Source: Agrocybe praecox (Eukaryota > Basidiomycota > Agaricomycetes > Agaricales > Agrocybaceae). Taken from it: DNA of 14,001 nucleotides. Below are positions 1-7,227 of this stretch, piece by piece. Positions within the stretch are counted from its first letter, which is position 1. Each line of letters begins with the position of its first letter. The stretch covers positions 1-14,001 of the forward strand of contig CAXHKQ010000262.1 in NCBI GenBank assembly GCA_964017145.1, written 5' to 3'. A program made the translations under genes and the position numbers. The notes under the pieces were generated by a model that did not search any database, was not told the origin of the DNA, and saw nothing but the letters and a program-made list of their open reading frames with translations.

Positions 1-1141
1 CACTGTCAGATGCTTATTATAAATTGATATGGCTTGGTTTGAAGGAGAGAGTACTATATATCTAACTATATTATGGGACTTGGTATTATCGTGTTCTACA
101 TCAATCATTGCAGAAGTGCTTAGTTGTTTTTACACTTCTACTTTATTATTAGTATTAAGATTATCGCGTCTTCTACAATATTCTCCTAGCCTTGTGCATA
201 TCAAGTAGACCACATCTTCTTGACCTCCTTAGAAATTCCAGCAATGTTTCAGTGAAACACCTTGATTAATGTAGTGAATACTTAATATAACCTCCGAAAT
301 TTCACAAATTATTCGGTGAGTGGTTTTGAGGACATATTATACGAGTATAGTATAGGAGCGAGTAACCGACTTTTAACCCACAATGTTCGTTGAATTTATG
401 CCTCAAGTGAGATTAATGAGACAATCCCCAAGATAGAATGACAATCTGAAGAAGTTGTATATAAGGACGAAAACCATGAAATAAAGACAGCGCACAATAT
501 CTAACTCAAGTCAAGAAAGGAGAAATATTATTTCACATATTTTCTTTTTTCGGGTTATGTGATGGATGAGGATGAAACTCATAAATTTGAAAGAAAATAA
601 AAAATATAAGACTCTTATTCTTAATTCGTTTTCATTTTTCATTAAAAATTCATAAAGCGTTTTGCTTAGCGAGGAGTAAGAACAATTTTGTGATGTCTTC
701 CCGTCTCAGCTTGGATTTTAACACCCCACAGCCTCCTTCCACATCGTTTGCCGCGAACTCATACGTGCGGGATTTATATTTTGAGGATATTGTCTTTCTC
801 TTCTAGGTTTGCTTGAATGATTATGTTAATAGAAATTTTGCAAGGAATTTTGATTGCGGGGGGTTATGCCGCAATGGTTTAATCAATCAATAGTGATGAA
901 TTTGATTTTTAATTATATAAGGGTAGAGAGGTAGTGCTTGTTTCTCTATTTCAGTTTTTGCAACTGGATTACAACTGTGGTTTCTCTTGGTCAGATATGT
1001 GAGAAGTGGCCTTACAACAGCCGCAAGTGAGAGAACTTCCTTTAGAATTCGGCGAAGTGGTGGACTTACCCTGCATTGTAAGATGGTATGAATATGTTGC
1101 TAGAGACTTAGGTGTAGTCGACCAACGAACCTCGAATTAAT
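1..1141. other. AT-rich sequence without an identified gene
   Basis: Stops are dense in all frames and I recognise no transposon domain, tRNA or host exon. A GC-richer patch around 660-775 holds a 50-codon minus-strand reading frame (listed separately). A pyrimidine tract ending in CAG near 940-951 looks like a splice acceptor on the plus strand, but no coding sequence follows it. This stretch may be intergenic, or part of a downstream intron or flank of the minus-strand dipeptidase gene. Confidence 0.5.
650..802 (-). other. Unassigned 50-codon open frame, possible exon or transposon remnant
   Basis: On the minus strand a frame is open from the TAG at 803-805 to the TGA at 650-652. It reads KRKTISS near its start, EFAANDVEGGCGVLKSKLRR in the middle and ends in LAKQNAL. 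The mix of charged and glycine residues and the higher GC content look more coding-like than the surroundings. A CTAG at its upstream edge could serve as a splice acceptor. I do not recognise the family. It shares the dipeptidase gene's strand, but the residues do not resemble the usual end of that protein. Old transposon debris is at least as likely. Confidence 0.2.
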
Positions 1142-1336
1142 TGGAATGCTCGCACTCTTCCACCACTTAGTATGATAAAAGAACTACTCGATACATTACC
1201 CGAGTATAATGTTAACATAGCAGCGCTTCAAGAGGTCAGATTTAAGGGAAACGAAATCAATCAACAGCGGTGGTTCAGTACAGGCCAACAAAATGGTTTG
1301 CGCTCGGGATTGAGGGGAATATCCTCCTATAAATAA
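1142..1336 (+). pseudogene. N-terminal endonuclease fragment of an RTE-like non-LTR retrotransposon
   Basis: A 64-codon frame starts with WNARTL, continues through ELLDTLPEYNVNIAALQEVR and ends at a TAA at 1334-1336. The W-N-x-R-x-L start and the D/N-I-A-A-L-Q-E-x-R strand are the first two conserved blocks of the APE-type endonuclease that nicks target DNA for target-primed reverse transcription. The spacing and wording match RTE-like elements, including the block at 6147-6275 in this window, better than Jockey-type endonucleases. No catalytic DFNA or SDH block follows, so this is a truncated and inactive fragment. It may be unrelated to the Jockey-like element that begins about 90 bases downstream. 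Confidence 0.6.
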
Positions 1337-1422
1337 GAGCAGTATGGGTCCGCCGGAATTCAACCCCCTTCATCGAAAAAACGAAGCGACCATAGGAAAG
1401 CCGGTGACAAGTAAAGAACTAG

Positions 1423-1876
1423 TTGCGACGGATTCTACCGGAAGTCCTAAAAACGCTTGTAACCTTCATCAACTTTGCAAAATATATGGTCAGCCTTAGA
1501 GACCTCAACAAGAAAGTAGAAAATTTATCTAACATCCTCATAGACGCATATGGGGAATCCTGCCCTCTACCTCGCAGAAGGAAGAAACAGAACCCTAGAT
1601 GATTGAACAAAAAGATTGCGAATAAGGTCCAAGAAGTGAGTAGGCTTCATAACGCGACAAAAAGAAACAGACAGACTGACGGATGACAAGGAAGCCTCAT
1701 GGGAAAAATACAAGGCAGGAAAAAGAGAACTTAGTTACCAGATTAAGAAGTCCAAAAGAGACTCTTGGAGATTCTTTTGCGAGAACATCGACAAGGTCAG
1801 CGGGGCTTCAAAACTGAGGAAGATTTTAGCCAAAGAACATGTAGTACCCATTCAAATGGAAAGAAGACAGAGTTGA
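1423..1876 (+). pseudogene. Endonuclease-RT linker of the Jockey-like element
   Basis: Two in-frame blocks are visible. From 1423 to 1602 the frame includes ILIDAYGESCPLPRRRKKQN and ends in a stop where the family usually has tryptophan (consensus proline-tryptophan-tryptophan-asparagine). From 1700 to 1876 another frame reads WEKYKAG, then SKRDSWRFFCENIDKVSGAS and LRKILAKEH. The S-W-R-x-F-C-E plus L-R-K-I-L-A-K pair is a hallmark of the segment just before RT motif 1 in insect Jockey/R1-type ORF2 proteins. The piece between them is in yet another frame, so at least two indels have occurred. Confidence 0.7.
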
Positions 1877-1913
1877 ATTTATACCAAAGGCAGGAAAGAC
1901 CGCGCATAGTATA

Positions 1914-2297
1914 TCAAAGGATTATAGACCAATTAGTCTGTCCTCCTTCTTTTTAAGGACATTGGAAAGGCTTGTTGATACGGACATCAGAACTATGATT
2001 AACCCTAAGCTATTGTCGGGATCGCAATATGCATACTGGAAAGGCAAATCGACAGAAACAGCTCTACACAAAGTGGTAGGCTGTATAGAGGAAAGCATAC
2101 AAAGAAAGGAGTACTCCCTAGCAGCTTTCCTAGACAATGAGGGGGCATTCAACAATGTGAGTGCCTCAGCCATAAGATGGAAATTTAATATTAAAGACAG
2201 AAGACAAAAGGTATACTATGAGCGGCATGCATGTATAATAACTGTATATGCAACGCCTGGGGTTTCAAAGCTCAAATTGCGGGATGGATTTATATGA
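1914..2297 (+). pseudogene. Reverse transcriptase N-terminal half (motifs 1 to A) of the Jockey-like element
   Basis: One open frame reads KDYRPISLSSF, then LERLVD, then KSTETALHKVVGCIEESIQR and finally AAFLDNEGAFNNVS. These correspond to the fingers and the catalytic motif A. The aspartate of F-L-D, the first metal-binding residue of the polymerase, is kept, while the usual isoleucine after it has become asparagine. After about residue 80 the sequence loses similarity. Motif B (G-x-x-Q-G) and the Y/F-A-D-D motif C are not found before the thumb begins near 2283, so the polymerase core is deleted. The frame stops at 2295-2297. Confidence 0.75.
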
Positions 2298-2521
2298 CAG
2301 TGATTAGGCCAATATGCTTGTATAGTATGGTTGGAGGGCATTTTATTTAAGTGTAATTTAGACAGACTGACATCGGTACAAAGGACTGCATGTCTGGGCA
2401 TAGGAGGAGGAATGAGATTCACTCCCACTATGGCCCTACAGGTAATCCTAGATATCGATCCACTGGATTTGCACATTGAGGTCATAGTCGCTAGTAACGC
2501 ACTAAGACTGAAAGCCATATG
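2283..2521 (+). pseudogene. RT thumb region of the Jockey-like element
   Basis: After a stretch resembling W-I-Y-x-x-V-I-R-P-I near 2284, the frame reads SVQRTACLGIGGGMRFTPTM followed by ALQVILDIDPLDLHIEV and NALRLKA. The V-Q-R-x-A-C-L-G-I-x-G-x-M-R-x-T-P-T string with the downstream P-L-D-L-H-I-E is the well known thumb signature of insect Jockey/R1-type reverse transcriptases. It is in the same frame as the upstream RT block, with a stop between them. Small insertions scramble the W-W-x-A-L part around 2310-2345. Confidence 0.75.
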
Positions 2522-3013
2522 AGTGCAAGACCCGGACATGGTAGAATTACTGATATTATGGGCTTAGGTCAGCGTGAAACTGACATGACTAGTAAGGAAC
2601 TTATCTACGATAACCCAAGCAAAACAATCTTCCCGAATCGAGATGGTTCAAAAACCAATGAAGGCACTTGTTCAGGAATATATATACAAGAACTAGAATG
2701 CCACATATCCATAAACTCAAACAAGGACTGCTCTGCATTTTAGGCTGAAGTACTGGCGGTTAGACAAGCGTGCCAGTTTCTGGAGGGAAAGGGAATCGAG
2801 AGTAGGACTATTTCCATATACGTGCATAGCCAGGCAGCTATAAAGGCGTTATCATCGCACGAGGCTAAGACCGCCGTGGTGATATCATGCAACGATACAA
2901 TAAGGACTTTAGGGAGCAGGAACAACATACGGTTATGTTGGGTACCAGGTCATAAGAATATAGATGGAAGAGAGAAGGCGGCTCAAATAGCTAGAAACGG
3001 CTTCTGCAGGTAA
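2519..3013 (+). pseudogene. RNase H domain of the Jockey-like element
   Basis: A single frame is broken only by one TAG, at 2741-2743. It carries the block NRDGSKTNEGTCSGIYI, then AEVLAVRQACQFLEGKGI, then VHSQAAIKALSSHEA, then LCWVPGHKNIDGREKAAQIA. These match the four catalytic regions of a retrotransposon RNase H: D-G-S, E in A-E-x-x-A, D-S-x-A-A, and W-V-P-G-H with N-E-x-A-D. The stop replaces a glutamine codon directly before A-E. The third aspartate is now histidine (VHSQA) and the last aspartate is alanine (EKAAQ). Two of the four acidic positions are therefore lost and the enzyme would be inactive. Its frame continues into the tail domain. Confidence 0.8.
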
Positions 3014-3106
3014 AACACGGTAGAAATTAAGAAGTTCATCAAACTTAGATAACGAACCTTAAGATTATCATTCACTCCAATCATTGGTAAATCCGTACAA
3101 CCTCCT

Positions 3107-3426
3107 AAGAGCGCACTGAAAGGGGAAATCGAGAAAAAAGTGCAAGACAGATGGAAGGAGACATCAACTTGTATGGCATCTAAAAACTTATTTCCCAATG
3201 TTAAACAATGTAGAAAGGAACTCCTAATCAAACTTAAAAAGCGAACCTTAAGAGTATCGATTGGTTTAATAACAGGGCATTGTCTCCTGGGCAAGCTTGC
3301 TAAAAGGATAGGAGATACTGCATGGACTTACAATGCGTTGAGGGCATAGAACATTTCTTCTGTGAGTGTTCTGCGTTAGCGAATAAAAGGTTCTATAGAC
3401 TGGGTCAATACTACGTACCCTCATGA
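3107..3426 (+). pseudogene. C-terminal Cys/His tail of the Jockey-like ORF2
   Basis: In the RNase H frame one reads KVQDRWKETSTC, then LRVSIGLITGHCLLGKLAKR, up to a stop at 3347-3349. The overlapping frame from 3322 continues the similarity with QCVEGIEHFFCECSALANKR and RFYRLGQYYV, ending at 3424-3426. Together they represent the L-T-G-H-C segment and the C-x-x-C, E-H-x-x-C-x-C tail found after RNase H in these elements. A frameshift of about one base near 3320 separates the halves. A trace of the final F-K-D-I-x-x-F-I motif is visible at about 3445-3474. Confidence 0.7.
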
Positions 3427-3590
3427 TAACTATCGACAATAGGCTTTAAGGACATCATTACTTTTATCAGAGATGTTTGATGTTTATAGCATATGAACAG
3501 TTAGGCTTGGGTTTGAGAGGTATCATAATAGGATTAATTTGTGCCGAGTGGGGATTCTCATTTTCTTTTTCAGGAGAAGACCAACCCCAT

Positions 3591-3610
3591 CTAACCTAAC
3601 CTAACCCTAA
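3591..3610 (+). repeat. CTAAC/CCTAA simple repeat at the retroelement 3' end
   Basis: Three CTAAC units followed by CCTAA close the element, directly after a short A/C-rich segment. Short tandem 3' tails are normal for this type of element. The unit is identical to the insect telomeric repeat (TTAGG read on the other strand), discussed in the findings. It marks the likely 3' boundary of the Jockey-like copy. Confidence 0.7.
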
Positions 3611-3797
3611 TTGTCAACGCTGAAAATGCGAACCGAGGCAACTGGGCATCTCAATAGGACTAATGCAGATGACTCTGAGAGACACCAAAAGTATGATGTA
3701 CGCCTAGTCAAGAAAACATCCCAAGCCTTACATTTTGCAAGGGTTTTCGGAGAGGTGATGTTATACACTGTGATCTCTTAAATATCACTGTTGTAGT

Positions 3798-3822
3798 CTT
3801 TAGATTAATAATCAATCTAAAG
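3798..3822. repeat. Short perfect inverted repeat (hairpin)
   Basis: CTTTAGATT and AATCTAAAG form a perfect 9-bp stem around a 7-base loop (AATAATC). It is AT-rich and no poly-T terminator or gene sits next to it, so no function is assigned. Confidence 0.5.
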
Positions 3823-3932
3823 TCTATTTAATATATTTTCGTTGAGTTTATTTGAACTTTGAATGAATTAACTAGACAGGAACCCAAATTCGATTAAGAA
3901 TGGTATCCGCCTGGAATAGAGCACGAAAGTAG

Positions 3933-4085
3933 CGACATCTACAGAAGTGGGGGTTCAGGGGTAGCAAAGAAGATGACGAAGAAGTAAATCCCAGATACCA
4001 ACACAAAATTGAAAACAATTGTTTATTATGCAAAAAAGAAGACAAACATGAATTTAAAAATTGTGTATTTGTGGTCTATTTCTGA
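3933..4085 (+). other. Short frame with a zinc-knuckle-like Cys/His pattern
   Basis: A 50-codon frame between a TAG (3930-3932) and a TGA (4083-4085) is rich in charged residues (KEDDEEV) and contains CLLCKKEDKHEFKNC at 4020-4064. The pattern is C-x2-C-x5-H-x4-C, one residue longer than the classical Gag CCHC knuckle. It could be a Gag remnant of an LTR or non-LTR element, or chance in an A-rich frame. Nothing else in the frame supports either reading. Confidence 0.15.
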
Positions 4086-4599
4086 ATCTGTTTTGGAGTG
4101 GATAACTACACTCAATTAGCCACATTAAATCATTAGTTCCCATTACAGTTTCTGCTATCGTGTATCTTCAAGTCAGACTACAAGTTTGAGATTCGATTAG
4201 GCTGCAAAAAATGGGGTAGGATCTTATTGGTAATACTAAGCTACTTGATAACCAGAGCCTTGTGGTATAGAAGAAATTGAGCAGAGCTGTTAATCATCAT
4301 CTGAGCACTATGGTTTTGAGGCTAAAGAAGGTAGATTACTTGGCTAGAAGAGGTGAATTCTATTGAAAAGAAGTATTACCCAAGCTACAGCAGATAAAAA
4401 CCAATGTGCCAGTGGAGGAATATTGGGAACAATGTGTCTCCTGCTTTGACATCATCGGCAGTGGAAGCTCTGGGTTAGGTGGAGAGGAGACCTGAGAAGG
4501 AGTGGTTTGATGCTGAATGCAGAGTGGGTATGCAGTAGTGATCTGTTCAACATTTGTTTGGAAATCATCGTTCGTAAGCGAGAATCCAAGAGAAAAATT

Positions 4600-4908
4600 C
4601 TACATATGATTTTTGTCCTGTCTGTCCTGCAACAGAGAAGAATAGAGGATACGGTACTATCACGAGCTGTACCGATTGTACAACGACCTTGGTATCGTGG
4701 TCACGTCCAGTGTATGCAACCAAATGAACCTCCTAGGAAGATAGAAACTATAGGAGGATCACGGAGGCAAGGCAGACAAAAACAAAGATGGCTGGATACC
4801 CAAGAAAAATGCCTCAAGGAGTGCAACATTACCAACTGGAGAAGCCTTGCTGAAGACCGAGAGATGTGGAAAAATGTTCTTGATAGATTATTATTTACCT
4901 GTAAGTAG
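4600..4908 (+). pseudogene. C-terminal domain of an RTE-like ORF2
   Basis: One frame reads RIRYYHELYRLYNDLGIV from 4643 to 4696 and then another continues with YRGHVQCM, NEPPRKI, GGSRRQGRQKQRWLDTQ, NITNWRSLAEDREMWKNVLD and a stop at 4906-4908. This is the familiar end of RTE-like ORF2: G-H-V, then a basic G-R-x-x-x-R-W-L-D segment, then W-R-x-x-A-x-D-R-x-x-W. A short deletion removes the L-R-W-x part before G-H-V and accounts for the frame change. The tail is better preserved than its counterpart at 8095-8345, which has lost the R-W-L-D block. Confidence 0.75.
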
Positions 4909-4918
4909 TATAATCATC

Positions 4919-4947
4919 AAAAGTAAAGAAAGTAAAGTAAAGTAAGT
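4919..4947 (+). repeat. AAAGT microsatellite tail
   Basis: Irregular AAAGT/AAGT units follow the RTE-like C-terminal coding end by about 10 bases and mark its 3' terminus. A shorter degenerate version (AAAGGTAAGTAAAT) follows the second copy at 8349. Confidence 0.7.
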
Positions 4948-5158
4948 ACTTGTACATAGTTAGCTTTCCCTGACGCTGGAACCTTTGTCTTCCACTTCTA
5001 GCATCTTTCTTTAGGACGACCTTGATTTCGATTCTACAAGCAAACAGCAAAACTTAAACTTTTTCCGTCATAAAGAAATTGTGTTTTGTTACGCAGTTAT
5101 TCCATCAGATACAGTTGCTACCTGTCGACACCAACGTAGATGTGAGAGATGGAGCTTG
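4948..5158. other. Unassigned spacer before the long RTE-like copy
   Basis: No domain or RNA gene is recognised. The segment around 4965-5040 is richer in GC than its flanks, but gives no convincing protein in any frame. It may hold the eroded 5' untranslated start of the next element. Confidence 0.35.
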
Positions 5159-5398
5159 GATTATACTCAAACCGCTACCGCGTATGGGTTAACCCCTTAT
5201 CGATAATAGAGGAAAGAGCGAAAACTAAACAGATGGAGAGGGAGCAGTGCTAGTATCATTTAGGAAAGAATAAATTCCTAAGCAAGAGAGCAAGCCTTAG
5301 TAGACTTATTAGTATCATATCTCTCTGATTACACTAAAACAGCTAGCGCGTATTGCTCCTCTCGTTATCGATAATAGAGGAAAGAGCGAAAACTGAAC
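5159..5398 (+). repeat. 5' untranslated subrepeats of the RTE-like element
   Basis: Two related units begin with GATTATACTCAAAC (5159) and GATTACACTAAAAC (5327) and both contain an identical 30-base core that starts TTATCGATAATAGAGG (about 5198-5227 and 5365-5394). The spacing is about 168 bases. A second motif, containing GCCTTAGTAGACT, recurs at about 5281, 5508 and 5926. The region thus consists of tandem 5' monomers ahead of the coding sequence. Confidence 0.75.
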
Positions 5399-5461
5399 TG
5401 TTGGATGGGCTCCATGTTGAAATCCAAGACATTGCTTTACCTTAAGCCATCAGCTGACTTG

Positions 5462-5815
5462 ATGTGTGATTTAGTTTTTAAGTAAGACTAAGTACCTAGT
5501 GCTTGAAAGCAAGAGTAGCCTTAGTAGACTATTATCATTATCATATAGTATTATATCCAGGAACGACGGCTATTGAGACATTTGGATTTCAATGCACTCT
5601 GCAGTAGGGACGGTACAAATAACTGATAAGGACGTAAGACTAGTCATCTAATTCCCGAAAGGAATCGACTCAGAAAATCAAGAGCAAGCCTCGGATCAAT
5701 TGGATTTACGATAAACGACCCGGAAAAGAAATGGACAACGATATCAGGATATGTACATGGAACGTCCGGGTACTTCTACGAGCAGGCAGTAAGAACGAGC
5801 TACTTGACACCTTAG
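5462..5815 (+). repeat. Direct repeat copy 1: RTE-like 5' region plus endonuclease start
   Basis: 354 bases matching 5880-6231 with one 2-base gap and only a handful of substitutions, about 98% identity by eye. It contains a short frame from the ATG at 5731 reading RICTWNVRVLLRAG and NELLDTL, the endonuclease start. Similarity to copy 2 ends abruptly after CTTAG at 5815. The frame then runs into unrelated sequence and stops at 5857-5859. The 64 bases between the copies match neither. Confidence 0.9.
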
Positions 5816-5879
5816 GAAGGTCGGTTTCGCTATCAGGGGCAACCTACGAAAAAGTGTGATATCCTGGATTCCTGTCATA

Positions 5880-6231
5880 ATGTGTGATTTAGTTTTTAAG
5901 TAAGACTAAGTACCTAGTGCTTGAAAGCAAGAGTAGCCTTAGTAGACTATTATCATTATCATATAGTATTATCCAGGAACGAAGGCCATTGAGACATTTG
6001 GATTCCACTGCACTCTGCAGTAGGGACGGTACAAATAACTGCTAAGGACGTAAGACTAGTCATCTAATTCCCGAAAGGAATCGACTCAGAAAATCAAGAG
6101 CAAGCCTCGGATCAATTGGATTTACGATAAACGACCCGGAAAAGAAGTGGACAACGATATCAGGATATGTACATGGAACGTCCGGGTACTTCTACGAGCA
6201 GGCAGTAAGAACGAGCTACTTGACACCTTAG
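5880..6231 (+). repeat. Direct repeat copy 2: RTE-like 5' region plus endonuclease start
   Basis: 352 bases nearly identical to 5462-5815. Here the endonuclease frame continues past the repeat end into FKADITALQERR, so this copy carries the original junction and copy 1 is the truncated duplicate. The position of the ATG in copy 1 reads GTG here. Confidence 0.9.
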
Positions 6232-6542
6232 AACGTTTCAAAGCTGACATAACCGCACTGCAGGAGAGGAGATGAAAAGGCGCGGACATCACGTCGGATA
6301 AGCGACGGAGGACGAATATCCATTATAGCTGCCTTCTATTACACCTGCGTGGTTTCCGCGTATGCACCGACAGAGGATGCCCATGAAATCCGGAACGACA
6401 CTTTGCCAAGATCATCATTGCCGATTTTAACGCAAATATTGAAAGGGAGAGAGGACCAACATCGACTCCGATCACTTTCTGGTTGCAGCGAAAGTGAGAG
6501 CTCGTATATCCAATGTGAAGAGCGACAACAGACGAGGCATTG
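6147..6542 (+). pseudogene. APE-type endonuclease remnant of the RTE-like element
   Basis: Block one reads DIRICTWNVRVLLRAG, then ELLDTLERFKADITALQERR, and ends in TGA at 6273-6275 where tryptophan is usual. Block two, VVSAYAPTEDAHE (about 6351-6389), is the S-A-Y-A-P-T strand. Block three, KIIIADFNANIERE, begins at 6408 and holds the metal-site D-x-N motif, with the usual glycine before D-F-N replaced by alanine. Block four, DSDHFLVAAKVRARIS, begins at 6464 and carries the catalytic S-D-H. Only about 15 codons separate blocks three and four, against roughly 80 in the intact domain, so the middle is deleted. Blocks three and four are also out of frame with each other. Confidence 0.8.
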
Positions 6543-6582
6543 AAGTCGACTGAAGCATCTACGAAGTTTGTCAGGATGGCTC

Positions 6583-6940
6583 TCACAAGCTACAGCGGAT
6601 ATAAACCAATGTACCAGAGGAGGAATACTGGGGAACAATGTGCCTTTGCTTTGATACCATCGGCAGCGGAAGCTTTGGGTCAGGTGGAGAGGATACCTGA
6701 GAACAAGTAGTTTGATGCAGAGATAGGCTAAGCAGGAGAAGAAGGCTCCAAGGCAAAAGTGGCTGAGCGCTGGGAAGACGAGAGGTAGCGAAGCCATACA
6801 CGAAGCTTATAAAGATGCAAGAAGACGTGCCTCCACCTGTGCCGCAAAAGGAAGCGCAATTACGAGGATACCTAGATAAAAAAGGTGGTACTACTCAGTG
6901 GCAGGAGTGATACGAGAAAGTTCTACCAACCTGTCAAAAG
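6583..6940 (+). pseudogene. Endonuclease-RT linker of the RTE-like element
   Basis: One frame reads SAAEALGQVERIPENK, then a TAG in place of tryptophan, then FDAE, the eroded W-F-D-x-E-C motif. Later frames carry EAIHEAYKDARRRASTC and, just before the MITE, RKFYQPVKRQRESYSL (about 6917-6962). This is the basic helical connector between endonuclease and RT. The parallel block at 4370-4530 keeps the W-F-D-A-E-C-R intact. Several indels disturb the frame between 6730 and 6900. Confidence 0.65.
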
Positions 6941-6962
6941 ACAGAGAGAAAGCTATTCACTA

Positions 6963-7219
6963 CAGCGCGGATCCAGAGGTGGGGTCATTGGGGCAGTAAC
7001 CCTCTTTTAAATGAAGGAATTTAAAGGAAATTTTACTAATCAAACGCTAAAAATCTTTAAAATTTTCCGATGGCGCGGGATTCTTGAGCATTTAAAGTAG
7101 ATTTGCAGATGAATCTGTCAACTTTCTCAAGAGCCTTAATATATTTCGTCAAAAACTATTATTTTATTTCTGAAATCACGGAAGGCCCTTCCTAAAAATT
7201 TTTTTTTTATCCGCGTCTG
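6963..7219. mobile_element. hAT-like MITE inserted in the RTE-like element
   Basis: The 257-base unit starts CAGCGCGGATCC and ends ATCCGCGTCTG. Read inward, the ends are CAG-CGCGGAT and CAGACGCGGAT, terminal inverted repeats fitting the hAT rule Y-A-R-N-G. The flanking octamers ATTCACTA (6955-6962) and ATTTAGCA (7220-7227) agree at 5 of 8 positions, consistent with an aged 8-bp target duplication. If the unit and one octamer are taken out, the frame runs straight from KRQRESYSL into LTSFCNDTDGNLL, the expected start of the RT domain. The interior is AT-rich and non-coding, so it depended on a transposase from elsewhere. Confidence 0.75.
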
Positions 7220-7227
7220 ATTTAGCA

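Larger units (their letters stand above)
1423..3610 (+). mobile_element. Decayed Jockey/R1/I-superfamily non-LTR retrotransposon with RNase H
   Basis: Reading along the plus strand one meets, in the order expected for the second ORF of this superfamily, the endonuclease-RT linker, the RT N-terminal half, the RT thumb, an RNase H domain, a Cys/His tail and a short tandem 3' tail. The endonuclease proper is missing, or is represented only by the unrelated-looking fragment at 1142. RT motifs B and C are deleted at about 2190-2280. Several stops and frame changes interrupt the frame, so the copy is dead. The RNase H places it in the Jockey/R1/I/LOA assemblage rather than RTE. It lies antisense to the dipeptidase gene. 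Domain pieces are listed separately. Confidence 0.8.
3611..4369. other. Spacer between retroelements, mostly unassigned
   Basis: This stretch contains a perfect 9-bp hairpin (3798-3822) and a short frame with a zinc-knuckle-like pattern (3933-4085), each listed separately. From about 4200 the sequence may already belong to the eroded 5' part of the RTE-like copy that becomes recognisable at 4370. The remainder shows no domain I can name. Confidence 0.4.
4370..4947 (+). mobile_element. Internally deleted RTE-like retrotransposon copy
   Basis: 4370-4530 matches the endonuclease-RT linker of the longer copy at 6583-6735, including EKEWFDAECR at about 4495-4524. Directly after it comes the ORF2 C-terminal domain, which in a full element lies more than 500 codons further on, so nearly the whole RT has been removed. 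The C-terminal part parallels 8095-8345. The element ends in an AAAGT-type microsatellite, as expected for an RTE-like 3' end. The 5' boundary is uncertain. Confidence 0.7.

Noticed and set aside
1419..1610. Minus-strand 63-codon frame
   Set aside because: It is opposite the Jockey-like linker block that reads correctly on the plus strand.
4965..5045. GC-richer patch considered as a host exon
   Set aside because: Neither strand gives a protein that I can relate to a family, and no paired splice sites of matching phase were found.
6339..6797. Minus-strand open frame of 152 codons, the longest in the window
   Set aside because: It lies exactly opposite the plus-strand endonuclease and linker remnants, whose conserved motifs explain the sequence. 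The minus-strand translation has no recognisable domain.
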